NCBI RefSeq assembly: GCF_024166365.1
Contig: NC_064846.1
Location: forward strand, 24,945,866 to 25,009,865
Reading direction: 5' to 3'
Length of the DNA: 64,000 bases
Source of the DNA: Elephas maximus indicus
Lineage: Eukaryota; Chordata; Mammalia; Proboscidea; Elephantidae
Under the pieces are notes generated by a model. It saw nothing but the letters and a program-made list of their open reading frames with translations. It was not told the origin of the DNA and searched no databases. Numbering within the stretch: the stretch's first letter is position 1; every line of letters begins with the position of its first letter. This document shows positions 19,571 to 30,902 of the stretch, one piece after another. The position numbers and the translations under genes are program-made.

Positions 19571-20884
19571 TCAAGATCATCTATTCCATGGTTGAACAGC
19601 TAATTATTAGGAATATTGCTAAATCAAAATTCTTTTCAATTCTACCCATTTGTCATTAGTGTACTTGTTGATCCTATACATCATAGCCTTTCATATCATC
19701 AAAGACAGAGATCATGGTCCCATTCCGTCCCCACACCTAGATTTTCTCTTCTCTGGGCTAAAAGAAAACCAATTAATTTACAAGATCTTAAATAAGAGGA
19801 AAAGGACAATACCAGTGAACTGAAACTTCTGCTCCCGACATTATTGTTTACTTGACTGATGGCTACTGTCCCCTTTGGAGGTTGTTAAAACATAGAAATG
19901 GTATTTGTTGAGTCTGTAAAAGTGAAAGAAGACGTTTGGGTTTCCGCTCTTATTCCCAGTACTACTCAGTCTTTAACACCCTTCTGATGTACTCATGAAT
20001 AACCCCAGTGGATGAAAATCTGTCATAGAATTTCTTTTTCCTAAGCATGACAGCCTTAAGTTCCAAAGTCCTGTCCCATGGCTCTAGCACGATAAGCCCC
20101 AGGATTTTAAGCCTGATTCCAGCCTATCCTGACACACGTGGCTTTGTCCCTCTAGTCTTCCAGGAGGAGATTTTACAAACTTTCAGGGGACTGGCAGCAC
20201 CCTGAGGCTCTTTGGGCCAGTACCAGGAAAAAAAATTTTTTTTTAAGCGATGCCAAAATAAACCTTTTTTTTCCCCCCCCAAGAGAAGGGGGCTGGTGGA
20301 GATCAAGCAGCCTGGTCCTAAATTCTCCTTTAGACACAAGTGAGTTGATCTTCTCATTTGCTTATTAGGTGTTAATGCTGCAGTCTCAACCCCACATCAA
20401 GTGACTTTAAAAAAATGTAGTGAGCCCTTCAAAGCCAAACAAAGAAACCTTCTGTGGGGCCAGCTACAAAGAAGAGTTTTGTGTGTTTGTTCTATTTCTG
20501 TGTTTTGTTTGGTTTGGTGTTTTGTTTTAATTTGTGATTCTGTTTGTTTGTTTTCTTGTTTGTTTTAATTATACACACCTCATCTCCTCTCTGTAATTTG
20601 GGTAAGCATAGCAAGCAAGAGATGCCTAAGCTGCTTCAGTTATGAGGCTGGGTCAGAGGCAAGAAGTCCGTACCCTCAATCCCATACTAGCCCCAGTTCT
20701 CTGCTACCTCAACCTGGTCAGCTCCAGTCTACAAATGTTCCTTTTGTCTAAGATCTTAAAGCCTGTAAGTTCAAGAAAAGGATGAAATACTCATTCATAA
20801 GAAATTTGCATATATAGTATAAAGCCCAAACACAACTGAGGAGCTATCTTTTTCCTACCATCCGATCAGATCCATCCCAGAACA
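19571..20884. other. Unassigned sequence with a TTTG-rich tract
   Basis: About 1.3 kb with no gene supported. A (TTTG)n/(GTTT)n low-complexity tract lies at about 20480-20568, and a run of C and T at about 20264-20281. Confidence 0.5.
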
Positions 20885-21000
20885 TTATAAATCCTTAACT
20901 CATTGAGAGTAGGAGCCGTGTCTGTCTTGATTACACGATACCCCAATGGCTAGTACAGCGCCTAGGCATTTGATGCACACTCAGTAGATATTTTGGGAAG
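20885..21000 (+). mobile_element. L2 LINE 3' end
   Basis: Terminal L2 text is present: 'attgagagtaggagccgtgt', 'atggctagtacagcgcctag', 'cactcagtagatattttggg'. Confidence 0.7.
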
Positions 21001-21005
21001 AAAGA

Positions 21006-21984
21006 AGTATAAGGACTATAAGGAAGGAATGAAGGGAAGGAGGGAGGGGGGAAGGAAGGAGGTTCCCAAGAAAAACATCTAAAGAAGGAATATTGTTGGA
21101 GTAAGGCATTCTAGAAACCTAAGGCCCTGGAGCTTCAATAAGAGACCATTGGTGTCCAGGCCTCTGCATTCTCACAGGAGATTATTTGAACCACTCAAAA
21201 GGCTCCACAGCTCCCTTTGCCTTCCACTTTTATTGCCAGTAAAGTCATACTTGCACACTGGTCTGTAACTTATTGAAAATTTCCAGACTACACATCCAGG
21301 TTCACTGTTCCCACCCGAGCTAACAATATGTTACTTAGGAAATTTGCCTGGATTAATTCAGTCCCCGGAGCAGCCAAACAACTGGTCAATTTTCAAAAGA
21401 ACTCAATCAACCTATTTGTATTCCCTTCATTCTACTTCCTTGCATATACATGGGACCTAGAGAAATCTCTCTGCATAACAGGCTCTCTGGTCTATTTAGA
21501 GACATGGAAATAGTTCTTATGAAATTCTGATTAGTTGAGACTCAACAAAGAAAGTTTAATATACTCTGCTTTGAGGGGAGAAAAAATATAATAGAAGATG
21601 AAATCACAATTCAAATTATAAAATTTTTAAAGAACTTCACTCAAAACTCATTCAGCCCAGTTTCCTACACTTTCTGCAGCTGACTGACTGGACAATAGTC
21701 ACAAAGGGTATGAATGATCCTCCTATGTTCCTGAAAGAGTCTCAGTGGATTAAGATTCAGTGATGAGCCCAGACACTCCACAGTAACTCAAGCAATGTGA
21801 ACTCAGCTGCCTTGGGAAGGTTTCAAAAATGGGCGTTGAAATTAAGAAGGTTCTTAGCCCATCCTTCAGAGATCTGGAATGCTGCTCAATCAGAACACTC
21901 AATTCTGTAACCATTCTGGAATGGTTCTGCCACATCATTGTCACTGTAATAGTAGAGGCAGTGGTGGGTGGTAGTAGCAGAAGC
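21006..21984. other. Unassigned sequence starting with a purine-rich tract
   Basis: A (GGAA)n/(GGGA)n polypurine tract occupies about 21020-21062. The rest holds no gene or repeat that I recognise. Confidence 0.5.
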
Positions 21985-22295
21985 AACTGTTAACATTTAT
22001 TGAGTTTTCGTTCTATGGTGAACTCTACGATAAAGTCTTTACATGACTAATTTATTTATAAATTATTTTACTTAATCCTTGAAACGAACTGCCCCATAGA
22101 GTTTCCAAGGAGCTCCTGGCAGATTCGAACTGCCAACCCCTTGGTTAGCAGCTGTAGCACTTAGCCCCTACGCCATCAGGGTTTCCACCCCACCATGTAA
22201 GTATAATATCTTCTTTTGGCAGATGATGAAACTGAGGCAAAAACATTTTAAATGTCTTGGCCGTGGTTACTAACAGAGCCATTCAGAGTCAATTT
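21985..22295 (-). mobile_element. MIR SINE split by an AfroSINE
   Basis: An antisense MIR runs from 'aacatttattgagttttcgt' to 'ttacttaatccttgaaa'. It resumes after the AfroSINE as 'cagatgatgaaactgaggca' and 'cttggccgtggttactaa'. The SINE insertion is therefore later than the MIR. Confidence 0.8.
22086..22184 (-). mobile_element. AfroSINE copy 6, lacking its 3' tail
   Basis: The antisense head and middle are present, from 'gaactgccccatagagtttc' to 'cgccatcagggtttcc'. The tail half containing the 'gtcggaatcgac' motif is absent. Confidence 0.9.
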
Positions 22296-22296
22296 G

Positions 22297-22467
22297 GAGA
22301 CCTGGTGTCTCAGTGGTTAAGAGCTTGGGCTGCTAACCAAAAGGTCAGCAGTTCAAATCCACCAGCCACTCCTTGGAAACACTATGGGGCAATTCTATTC
22401 TGTCCTATAGAATCTCTATGAGTCGGAATCAACTCAACGGCAACAGTTTTGTTTTGGTTTGGTTTTT
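22297..22467 (+). mobile_element. AfroSINE copy 7
   Basis: A full-length sense copy. The head is 'gagacctggtgtctcagtgg', then 'ctgctaaccaaaaggtcagc', and the tail is 'gtcggaatcaactcaacggc' with a T/G-rich end. It lies 113 bp from the inverted copy 6. Confidence 0.95.
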
Positions 22468-22469
22468 GC

Positions 22470-23029
22470 GACCATAGATCAGATTCTATTTCAGCCTGAT
22501 GTTCTTTGTTCCAAGCACCAATATAAGCAGCTCTGTGGCCCTCTCCAAATCATATTCTAGCACACCAAATAGTGCAGATTCAAGGGGAGGGTTGGAGACC
22601 AGGTGAGAGGCCAGATTAAAGTCAGAAGTATTCAACCCCAACCAATCCCCAGTTTAACAAAATTTTTTTTCTCCTGGTGAGCAATAAACATTTTGAGATG
22701 TTAAGGAAATCATGGCATTAATATGTAAAAGTATAATTTATATGAAAATGTTCTCCTAATGATTGTTAAATTTTGAAATATCAAATTAATCCATTCATAA
22801 TTCAGAATAATAAAACAGGAATTACACAAACACTTTATATCTATAAACTCTGTGATCTTTTGTCCACTTATTAAAATTAACATAATTCTGATTATAGGCC
22901 AGGTGTCCAGACTGCCTTCTAAATTGATAACAACATAAGATTAGCACCCCATTCTTTAAAATATTCACATGGTTCATGCAAAAGCACGATTGTTGGCAGG
23001 ATAATAATTGGCTTAATTAAGGGAAAGAA
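22470..23029. other. Unassigned AT-rich sequence
   Basis: No gene or recognised repeat. AT content is high, especially 22720-22990. Confidence 0.5.
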
Positions 23030-23430
23030 GAGGAAAGAAACAAACATTTATTGACGACTTGCATTGTATTGTACCAGATTCATCCACATACATTATCTCA
23101 TTATGATTATAACACATATCTCGCAAAAACAACAAATGAGCCCACATATGTGAAAGTACCCAGGGGAAAAGAGAGAAAGGGACCTAGCATTACTATTCAC
23201 GTACAATGCAGGTCCTGTATTGTGTGCTATCACATACATTATCTTCTTTAATCTCCACAAGAGCTCTGCATACTTGGCCTTACAATCTAGATTTTATGCA
23301 CATGGCGATTAAGGCTTAGCAATTTTTTAATGCTAACTAAGGTAATGCAGCTAGTAGATGATGGAGTTAGAGTGCAGACCCTGAGTTGACTGAATTCTAT
23401 GTCTATATGCTTGCCACTTAACTAAAGGAT
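23030..23430 (-). mobile_element. MIR SINEs, antisense, probably two pieces
   Basis: 'acaaacatttattgacgact' with 'cacatacattatctcattat' starts one copy. 'cacatacattatcttcttta' with 'gcttagcaattttt' and 'ggtaatgcagctagtagatg' continues or forms a second. The repeated 'cacatacattatct' suggests two overlapping insertions. Confidence 0.6.
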
Positions 23431-23519
23431 AGCAAAAGCCTTTTTAATAGCACTTCAACACATCATAGGAAAAAAAAAAGAAGAGAGAATAAGAAAGACA
23501 CTGATATTCACTCCTGCGT

Positions 23520-23790
23520 TCACTCAACACATATGCATTCAGCACATGCTCTGTGCCAAGCACTATGCTAAATTCTTTCCATCAATTATCTCAGTAAATC
23601 TTCACAACACTCCTAGGAGACAGATATCAGGAGTATCCCTATTTTATAGATGAAGAAAATGGGACTAGAGAAGGTTAAATTGATTTTCCTCACATCACAG
23701 AGCTAGGAAATAGCAGAACCTGGATTTCAAATTAGGTTTGACTGTCTTTGAAGCCTGAATGCACTCTTTCCAGAATACTGTGCTACTTCT
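23520..23790 (-). mobile_element. MIR SINE, antisense
   Basis: It is a near-complete antisense MIR: 'ctctgtgccaagcactatgc', 'tatctcagtaaatcttcaca', 'ctattttatagatgaagaaa' and 'tcacagagctaggaaatagc'. Confidence 0.85.
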
Positions 23791-23799
23791 GGAAGGCAA

Positions 23800-24285
23800 A
23801 CTGTGTCCCTCTGAATGCAAAGCAATGTGTCATATTGGATGGAGCATCTTGGATACCACTAGGAAGCCCAGAGTGCTGGTCCCCACTTAATAGTGGGCTG
23901 ACCTCTGTAGCCTAGGAGAGAGACAGAGAGAAAGAAGTGCTCAAATCTGGTGACTCTGAAGGCAGAAGGGACCATAAGAAACCATCAAGTCTAGCAGTCT
24001 CCTTCATGCAACAGCATTTTTGAACTACCTGCCTACTCTCGTACTAAACATACATATAGATGCCATTCTAAATGCAGGACTGTTGTGTGCACTCAGTGGG
24101 TAACAGACCAGAGTGCGGCAAGCCCCATGCAAAACCATCTTTCTTCACTACTAAAGATAAAACTCCAAAGCCCTTTCTGCTAAATAAAGGGCAATACAAG
24201 AAAGGTTACTGTAGAATGAATAGACTTGATGGATCTCGTAAGAAGACTATTTTAAAGTCACAAAGTTGCCTCCAAGATTAGTGGA
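23800..24285. other. Unassigned intergenic sequence
   Basis: No gene or repeat recognised. Confidence 0.45.
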
Positions 24286-24289
24286 TGTT

Positions 24290-24430
24290 CTATGATGTTG
24301 AGCAAATCAGTTTAACCTCTTCGAGCCCCATTTTCCTCATCTATAAAATAGGGATACTCCTGGTATCTGTCTCCTAGGGGAGTTGTGAGCCTTTACTGAG
24401 ATAATTTATGGAAATTCACCTCAGCAACAT
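24290..24430 (+). mobile_element. MIR fragment
   Basis: The MIR central part is present: 'ttcgagccccattttcctca', 'ctataaaatagggatactcc', 'gttgtgagcctttactgaga'. Confidence 0.7.
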
Positions 24431-25094
24431 ACCCCATTTAACCCTACTAATACATTTTTTTTTCTTTAATACATAGGCCAAAGACCATAAAGACCACACA
24501 TCTGAGTGGGCAAGCCCCAGTCCACTTTCTTCTCTAGGGTCAGCAGTCATTTTCTTCTCTGGCTGTAGCTACTCACATATCCTCCACCCTGCTCCAATTC
24601 TCAATATTCCACCAGTCATGGATATGATTTTCTGAATTCATTCCTGAGCAAGTAAACCTACTTTGCCTTTTATTTCAAAATTGTCCCTTTGGTTTTTCCC
24701 CTCACAAGACCATCTTCCCATACTTGCATCAGGGTAACAGAAATGAAAGAAGTATGGCATTCCAGGGAATTCTTGCTCGGTGACCTGAGGATTTCCCTGG
24801 GGGATGGTTGGCCCAAAGCTGAGAGTCTGATGTTAATGAGGCCAAGGTGGATAGTTCAAGCTCCGTGGGACCAGCAATAATTTTGCATAGGGAAATCTGT
24901 GCTGCCTCTGAAATTTCTGGGCAGCCACCTCCCAAACACGGACCTTGGGTCAAAAAAGGGAACTGGGTCACGGAGTAAGAGGCCTCCTTGCAAACCCTTC
25001 AAAGTGCATATGCTAATAGAGTAGGACCTTACAGGAAATAACTGCAGACTTTAAACTCCAGAGGAAGTTTAATATGACAGGATATACATGGCCT
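24431..25094. other. Unassigned intergenic sequence
   Basis: About 660 bp with no recognised feature. A short frame pair at 24689-24971 is open on both strands but has no family features. Confidence 0.45.
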
Positions 25095-25175
25095 CTGGAG
25101 CTGAAAGCCTGGGTAACTTTGGAAGTTACTTATGCCTGCTGAGTTTCCGTTTCTCCCTCATTTTAAAGGGTGATG
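25095..25175 (+). mobile_element. MIR fragment
   Basis: 'ctctggagctgaaagcctgg', 'aagttacttatgcctgctga' and 'ccctcattttaaaggg' follow MIR order. Confidence 0.55.
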
Positions 25176-25209
25176 AGGTGGGTGGAGAGGAGGCAAAGCA
25201 TGAGCCAAG

Positions 25210-25326
25210 GAATCACAATTATTGAGTGTGTACTTTTTGACAGGCATTGTACTTGGTACTTCATATATACACCCCTTTTAACCTCCCAAAATTTCTTCAA
25301 GTTATGTATTACTATTACAATAAACC
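25210..25326 (-). mobile_element. MIR fragment, antisense
   Basis: 'cacaattattgagtgtgtac', 'gacaggcattgtacttggta' and 'gtattactattac' are antisense MIR text. It is cut at its right end by AfroSINE copy 8. Confidence 0.65.
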
Positions 25327-25491
25327 CAAAAAAAAAAACAAAACCTATTGTCATTGAGTGGATTCCAACTCATAGCAACCCTATGGGACAGAGTAGAGCT
25401 TTCCCATAGGGATTCCAAGGAGCTACTGGCAGATTCAAACTGCCAGCCTTTTGGTTAACAGCCATAGCTCTTAACCGCTGTACCACCAGAG
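25327..25491 (-). mobile_element. AfroSINE copy 8
   Basis: A full antisense copy with an A-rich tail on the left ('aaaaaaaaaacaaaacctat'), then 'gattccaactcatagcaacc', 'caaggagctactggcagatt' and 'accgctgtaccaccag'. Confidence 0.93.
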
Positions 25492-25919
25492 AGTGCATGG
25501 CTCATAGTACACACTCTTTAAATGTCAGTTCTCTTCCTTTTCAAATCTCTAGGGAAATGACAAGGACTCCGTTTCTCAGAGAAGACATCTATTATGTGTT
25601 TTCCCTAGTGCTTGATAATCCAGTTGGACTTGAAGTAATCATTTTTAGCAGTAATCATAGAATGTCCGAGTGGAAGGGACCTTAGAGATCTTTAACATCC
25701 AACCTCTTAATGGGTAGAGCTAAGATCCAGAGCAGGAAGGTACTTATTTGTTCCTGATCCTTCAGGAAGCTTTAGATAGGCTGAACCAGAACCAAAGGGT
25801 CCTTCCTTCCAAGTATATGTACTTCTATGATCCCCCAGGGGCTGATTCAGAGAAGGCAACCCCCGACCATGCATAAGCAGAAGTGAATGGCAGTGTTCAG
25901 ACTCTGAGTGGTATGAGTT
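25492..25919. other. Unassigned sequence before the old L1
   Basis: No gene recognised. A short L2- or MIR-like remnant may be present ('atggctcatagtacacac'). Confidence 0.4.
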
Positions 25920-27868
25920 TTTATTTCTTTAAAAGGTAATTGACAAATTCAAGAAAAAATAATAACAATGTATTATGAGGTTTATAACATATGTATAAGT
26001 AAAATGTATGAAAACAATAGTACAACAGATGTGAGGGATAAATTGAAATTATATTGATGTGAGGTTCTTACACTATATGTGAAGCTGTATAATATTATTT
26101 GAAGTTGGACTTTAATTAAAGATGTATAATGTAAATCCTAGAGAAATCACTAAACAAATTTTGAAAAAAGGTATAAATAAGTCGATAGAGGAATAAAATG
26201 GAACCACAAATATTACTCAAAGACAAAAAAAGAGGAAAAACAAAGAACAGATCAGATTAATAGAGAAGAGATAGCAAGATATAGAAGTAAATGTAACTAT
26301 ATAAATAATTCAATTAAATGTAAGTGGTTTAAACAAAAAAGGCAAATATTGTCAGATTGTATACAAAAGCAAGGCTTAACTATATGCAGTTTACAAGAAG
26401 CCCACAGTAAATATATAAATATCAGTAAGTGAAATGTAAGATGAAAGAAAATGAGATATACCATGAAATCTTAACCCAAACAAAGTTGAAATGACTGTAA
26501 TAATTAATATAAGACCAAGTAGATTTTAGAACAAGCAATATTACCAGGAATAAAGAGGGGCATTACATAATGATACAGGATTCAATTCATTAAGAAGGCA
26601 TCATAATGCTAAATATATATGTACCTAGCAACAGAGTTCCAAAACACAATAAAAACTGTTAAAACTGAAAGTAGAAAAAGACAAATACATGATTGCAGTT
26701 GGATACTTCAACATTTCTCCCTCATTTAACAATAGAACAAGTAGGCAGAAAATAAATAAGGATATAGAAGACCTGTACAAACTATCAAAAAACTTGACCT
26801 AACTACCATTTATAGAACACTCCACCCAACAGCAGAAGAATACGCACTGGTTTCGGGTACATAGGGTGCATTCACCAAAAAACCTATTTCCTGGGCTATA
26901 AAAGAAAACACAATAAATATAAAAGAATTGAAGTCACAGAAAGTATTTTCTCTGACCACAACAGAATTAAACTATAAATTGATACTCTGGAAAATACCCA
27001 ATTATTGGAACTTAAATAACACCATTCTAAAAAAAAATCCATGGGTCAAAGAAGTCACAAACAAAATCAGAAAATATTTTGAATTGAATCAAAATGAAAA
27101 CACATCATATCAAAATATGTGAGACACACATAAAACATACTTAGAAAAATTTATAGCATATAAGCTTATATAAGAAAGGAAGAAAGCTTTCAAATCAATA
27201 ACTTATGCTTCTAGCTTAAGAAACTAGAAAAAAGAGCAAATTAAACCCAAAACCCAGCAGAAGGTAGGAAAATATAAAGAAAACAAATCAATGAGAGAAA
27301 AACAATAAAAATCAATGAATACAAATCCTGGTTCTGAGACAAGAACAATAATATTTATAAACCTCAAGCTGGATGATTAAAGAAGAAAGAAAAGAAGACA
27401 CAAATTACCAGTGTTCAGGAGGAAGAAGAAGCACCACTACGGATCTTATAGAAATTAAACAGGATAACAAAGAACTATTTTTGAACAACTTAAGCCAATT
27501 AACTAGATAACTTAGATGAAATGAACAAATTCTTTGAAAGAAACTACCATTGCTCACTCAGAAAGAAATAAACTCAAAAGGTCCTACATATACTGCAGAA
27601 ATAAGATCCATAGTTAGAAACCTCCAAACAAATGGAAGCAACAACAGCAACAAACCTTCAGGCCCAGATACCTTCACTGGCAAATTCTTCCAAGAATTTA
27701 AGTAAGAAATAGCATCAATTATGAACAGAGTCTTCCAGAAAATATACGTGTAGGAAACGTTGTCCAACATACTTTATTACACCACAGTCACTCTGATATC
27801 AAAACTGGACAACAGCATTACAAGCACAGAAAAGTATGGAACAATATCCTTCAGGAGCAAAGAGGCAG

Positions 27869-28035
27869 TAAACCAAAAAAACCCATTGCCGTCAAGTCGA
27901 TTCTGACTCACAGTGACCCTATAGAACAGAGTAGAACTTCCCCATAGAGTTTCCAAGGAGTGCCTGGGGGATTTGAACTGCTGATCTTTGGTTAGCAGCC
28001 ATAGCTCTTAACCACTACACCACCAGCGTCTCCTA
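27869..28035 (-). mobile_element. AfroSINE copy 9
   Basis: An antisense full-length copy flanked by an 8-bp perfect duplication agaggcag (27861-27868 and 28036-28043). It interrupts L1M. Confidence 0.95.
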
Positions 28036-28528
28036 GAGGCAGAGAGCCTTAACAAAACTTTAGAAAGCTGGATCCAGTGATATATACAAAGTAAAATACA
28101 TCATGATTGTGTTGTAAGTAGAATAATGGCCTCCGAAAGATGTCCATGTTCTAATCCACAGGACACATGAATACATTATATTATATGGAAAAAGAGAATT
28201 AAGGTTGCAGATGGAATTAAGGTTCCTGATTAGGTGACCTTAAAATAGGGAGACAACTCTAGATTATCTAGCAGGCCCAAAATGGAATCACAGGGGTCCT
28301 TAAAAGTGGAAGAGTCAGTGTCAGAGTGACGTAACTTGAGAAGACTCAAAAGGCCATTTCTCGCTTTGAAAATGGAAGACGGTCATGAGCCAAGGAATGC
28401 TGGTAGCCTCTAGAAGCTGGGAAAGTTAAGAAAACAGGTTCTTCCTGTCTTAGTTACCTAGTGTTGCCATAACAGAAATAACACAAGTGGATAGCTTTAA
28501 CAAAGAGAAATTTATTTTTTCACAGTCT

Positions 28529-28684
28529 CTCCCAGTGCCGTTGAGTCGATTCCGACTCATAGGAACCCTACAGGACAGAGTAGAACTGCTCCATAGAGTT
28601 TCCAAGGAGCGCCTGGCAGATTCGAACTGCCGACCCCTTGGTCCACAGCCACAGCACTCAACCACTACGCCACCAGGGTTTCCA
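28529..28684 (-). mobile_element. AfroSINE copy 10, inside an LTR
   Basis: A little-diverged antisense copy with a perfect 12-bp duplication ttttcacagtct (28517-28528 and 28685-28696). Its tail keeps the intact 'gttgagtcgattccgactca' motif. Confidence 0.96.
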
Positions 28685-28693
28685 TTTTCACAG

Positions 28694-28743
28694 TCTAGTA
28701 GGTTACAAGTCTAGTAGGTTACAAATCTAGTAGGTTACAAGTC
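28694..28743. repeat. Three tandem 17-bp units within the LTR
   Basis: The segment tctagtaggttacaa occurs three times, joined by gt, a and gt variations. Copy 2 of the LTR (11136-11605) has only one related segment, so the triplication is particular to this copy. Confidence 0.85.
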
Positions 28744-29320
28744 CAAATTCAGGGCACCGGCTCCAGGGGAAGGCTTTCTCTCTCAGTCCACTCTGGAGGA
28801 AGGCCCTTGTCCTCAATCTTCCCCTGGTCGAGGAGCTTCTCAGGTGCAGGAACCCCGTGTCCAAAGAATGTGCTCTGCTCCTGGTGCTGCTTTCGTGGTG
28901 GTAGGAGGTCCCCAACTCTCTGCTTGCTTCCTTTTCCTTTTATCTCTTGACAGATAAAAGGTGGTACAGGCCACACCCCAGGGAAGCTCCCTTTACCTTG
29001 GATCAGGGAGGTGACATGAGTAAGGGTGGTGTTACAATCCCACCCTAATCCTCTCAACATAAAATTACAATCACAAAATGGAGGACAACCACACATGGCC
29101 TAACCAAGTTGATACACACATTTTGGGGGGGACATAATTCAATCCATCACACTTCCCTAGAGCCTCCAGAAAGGAACAAATCCCTGTCAACACCCCGGTT
29201 TTATCCCAGTGACACCCGAGTCAAACCTCTAACTTACAGAGCTGAAATATAATAAATTTGTGTTGTTTTAAGCCACTAAGTTTGTAATTTGTTACGGCAG
29301 CAATAAGAAACTAATACTTA

Positions 29321-29505
29321 GAAGCCCTGGTGGCACAGTGCTTAAGAGCTCGGCTGTTACCCAAAAGACTGGCAGTTCAAATCCACTAGCCGCTTCTTGG
29401 AAAACCTATGGGGCAGTTCTACTCTGTTCTGTGGGGTCACTATGAGTTGGAATCTACTTAACGGCAACAGATTTGGTCTTCTTTGTTGTTTGTTTGTTTT
29501 TTGGT
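29321..29505 (+). mobile_element. AfroSINE copy 11
   Basis: A sense copy: head 'gaagccctggtggcacagtg', 'gggcagttctactctgttct', tail 'gagttggaatctacttaacg' with T/G-rich end. It abuts the end of the MLT1-like LTR. Confidence 0.94.
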
Positions 29506-29921
29506 ACAAGGCCCTTAATGGGTGGAACCATGGCATTAAGGTCGAAGTAATTCATCATGAGGTGCCAAATTGGGCTGTTAAATGGAGAAGCAGTGGGAAT
29601 AATGACCTCTTCTCCAAATAGAAGAGGTTTCAATCCCTAAAGTCCTGCTTTTAATTTATAATGGGCCATATGAGCAAGAATAGCCAAAAGAATTTTGAAA
29701 AGGAACAAAGATAAAAGGCTTACACTATCTGATTCTAAGACTTGCTATAAACTACAGTAATCAAGAGATTGTGGTATTAACAAAAGAATAGACAAATGAA
29801 TCAATGGAACAAAGTTGAAAGAAACAAAACATATATATGACCAACTGATTTTCAAAAAGGTGACAAAGTATATAATGGAGAAAGGATAATCTTTTCAAAA
29901 AATAATGCTGGCACAATTGGA

Positions 29922-30142
29922 CCACCTTCTCCAGTCCCTGGAAAAGGACATCATGCTGGGTAAAGTAGAGGGCCATCAAAAAAGAAGACTATCGACGAGA
30001 TAGATTGACACGGTGGCTGCAACAATGGGCTCAGGCATAACAATGGTTGTAAACATGGCACAGGACTGGGCAGTGTTTTGTTCTGTTGTCCATAGGGTCT
30101 CTATGAGTTGGAATCGACTAGAAAGCACCTAATAACAACAAC
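29922..30142 (+). mobile_element. RTE (BovB-like) 3' fragment
   Basis: It runs in sense orientation from 'ccaccttctccagtccctgg' through 'aggacatcatgctgggtaaa' and 'tggctgcaacaatgggctca' to the terminal 'gttggaatcgactagaaagc' and 'aataacaacaaca'. It is the reverse complement of the 3' end of the large RTE at 30.9 kb. It is a 5'-truncated insertion within L1M. Confidence 0.85.
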
Positions 30143-30902
30143 ATGCACAAAAATGAACTTTAATCCATACCATGCACCATATCAAAAAATTAACTCCAAA
30201 TGGAGCAGAGTTCTAAATACAAAATAAAAACTTACAAAATTTCTGGAGAAATTTTGACATTGGTTAGCCAAAGATTTCTCAGAAAGAACACAAAAGGCAC
30301 AGATAACAATGGAAATTTTGATATATTTGACTTTATTGTAATTAAAAACTTCTGCTGTTTAAATAACACTGTTAAGGAAATGAAAAGGAAAGCCACAGGT
30401 GGAGACAAATTATTTTCGGGACACATATCTGCTAAAGGACTTGTATTCAGAATTCATAAATAACCCTTAAAACTCAATAATGATAAAATAAACAACCAAA
30501 TGGAAAAAAATTTAATAGACGTTTCAAGAAAGATGGTCAATATAAATATTTTTTAGGGAAATTCAAATAAAAATGACAGTGAAATAAAAATACACATATC
30601 TTAGAATGGCAAAAACAAAAATACTTTTACAATACCTGGTGAGGATACAGAGCAACTGGAACTTACGTACATTGCTATTGGGAATGCAGAATAGTATAGC
30701 CTCTTTGGAAAACAGTTTGACAGTTTTTTATAAATATAAAAACATAACAACTCAGGACCCAGTCATCTTACTGCTATATATTTACCAAAAGAAATGAAAA
30801 CATATGTCCACAAAGACCTACATACAAATATTTATAGAAGTTTTATTCTAACAAACTAATGAATGGACGAAAAAATTGTGGTACGTTAATATAATGAAAA
30901 CT

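Larger units (their letters stand above)
28446..29151 (-). mobile_element. Solitary LTR, MaLR-like (copy 3), with nested SINE
   Basis: It is the same family as 1892-2410 and 11136-11605. Plus-strand ends are TGTCTTAGTT ... ATCCATCACA, flanked by a perfect 5-bp duplication CTTCC (28441-28445 and 29152-29156). It interrupts another LTR. It contains AfroSINE copy 10 and, just after it, three tandem copies of a 17-bp unit (tctagtaggttacaagt-like, 28694-28743). Confidence 0.88.
28110..29318 (+). mobile_element. MaLR/MLT1-like LTR, split by a younger LTR
   Basis: The left half (28110-28445) opens tgttgtaagtagaataatgg and runs through 'ccatgttctaatccacagga' and 'tagcctctagaagctgggaa'. The right half (29157-29318) has 'tagagcctccagaaaggaac', 'taacttacagagctgaaata', 'aataaatttgtgttgtttta' with a polyadenylation signal, and ends 'aagaaactaatac'. 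The two halves join cleanly once 28446-29151 is removed. It is a solo LTR lying in the old L1. Confidence 0.75.

Noticed and set aside
28110..29318. The two nested LTRs as two ends of one provirus
   Set aside because: They belong to different families and opposite orientations. One splits the other with its own 5-bp duplication, and no internal retroviral sequence is present.
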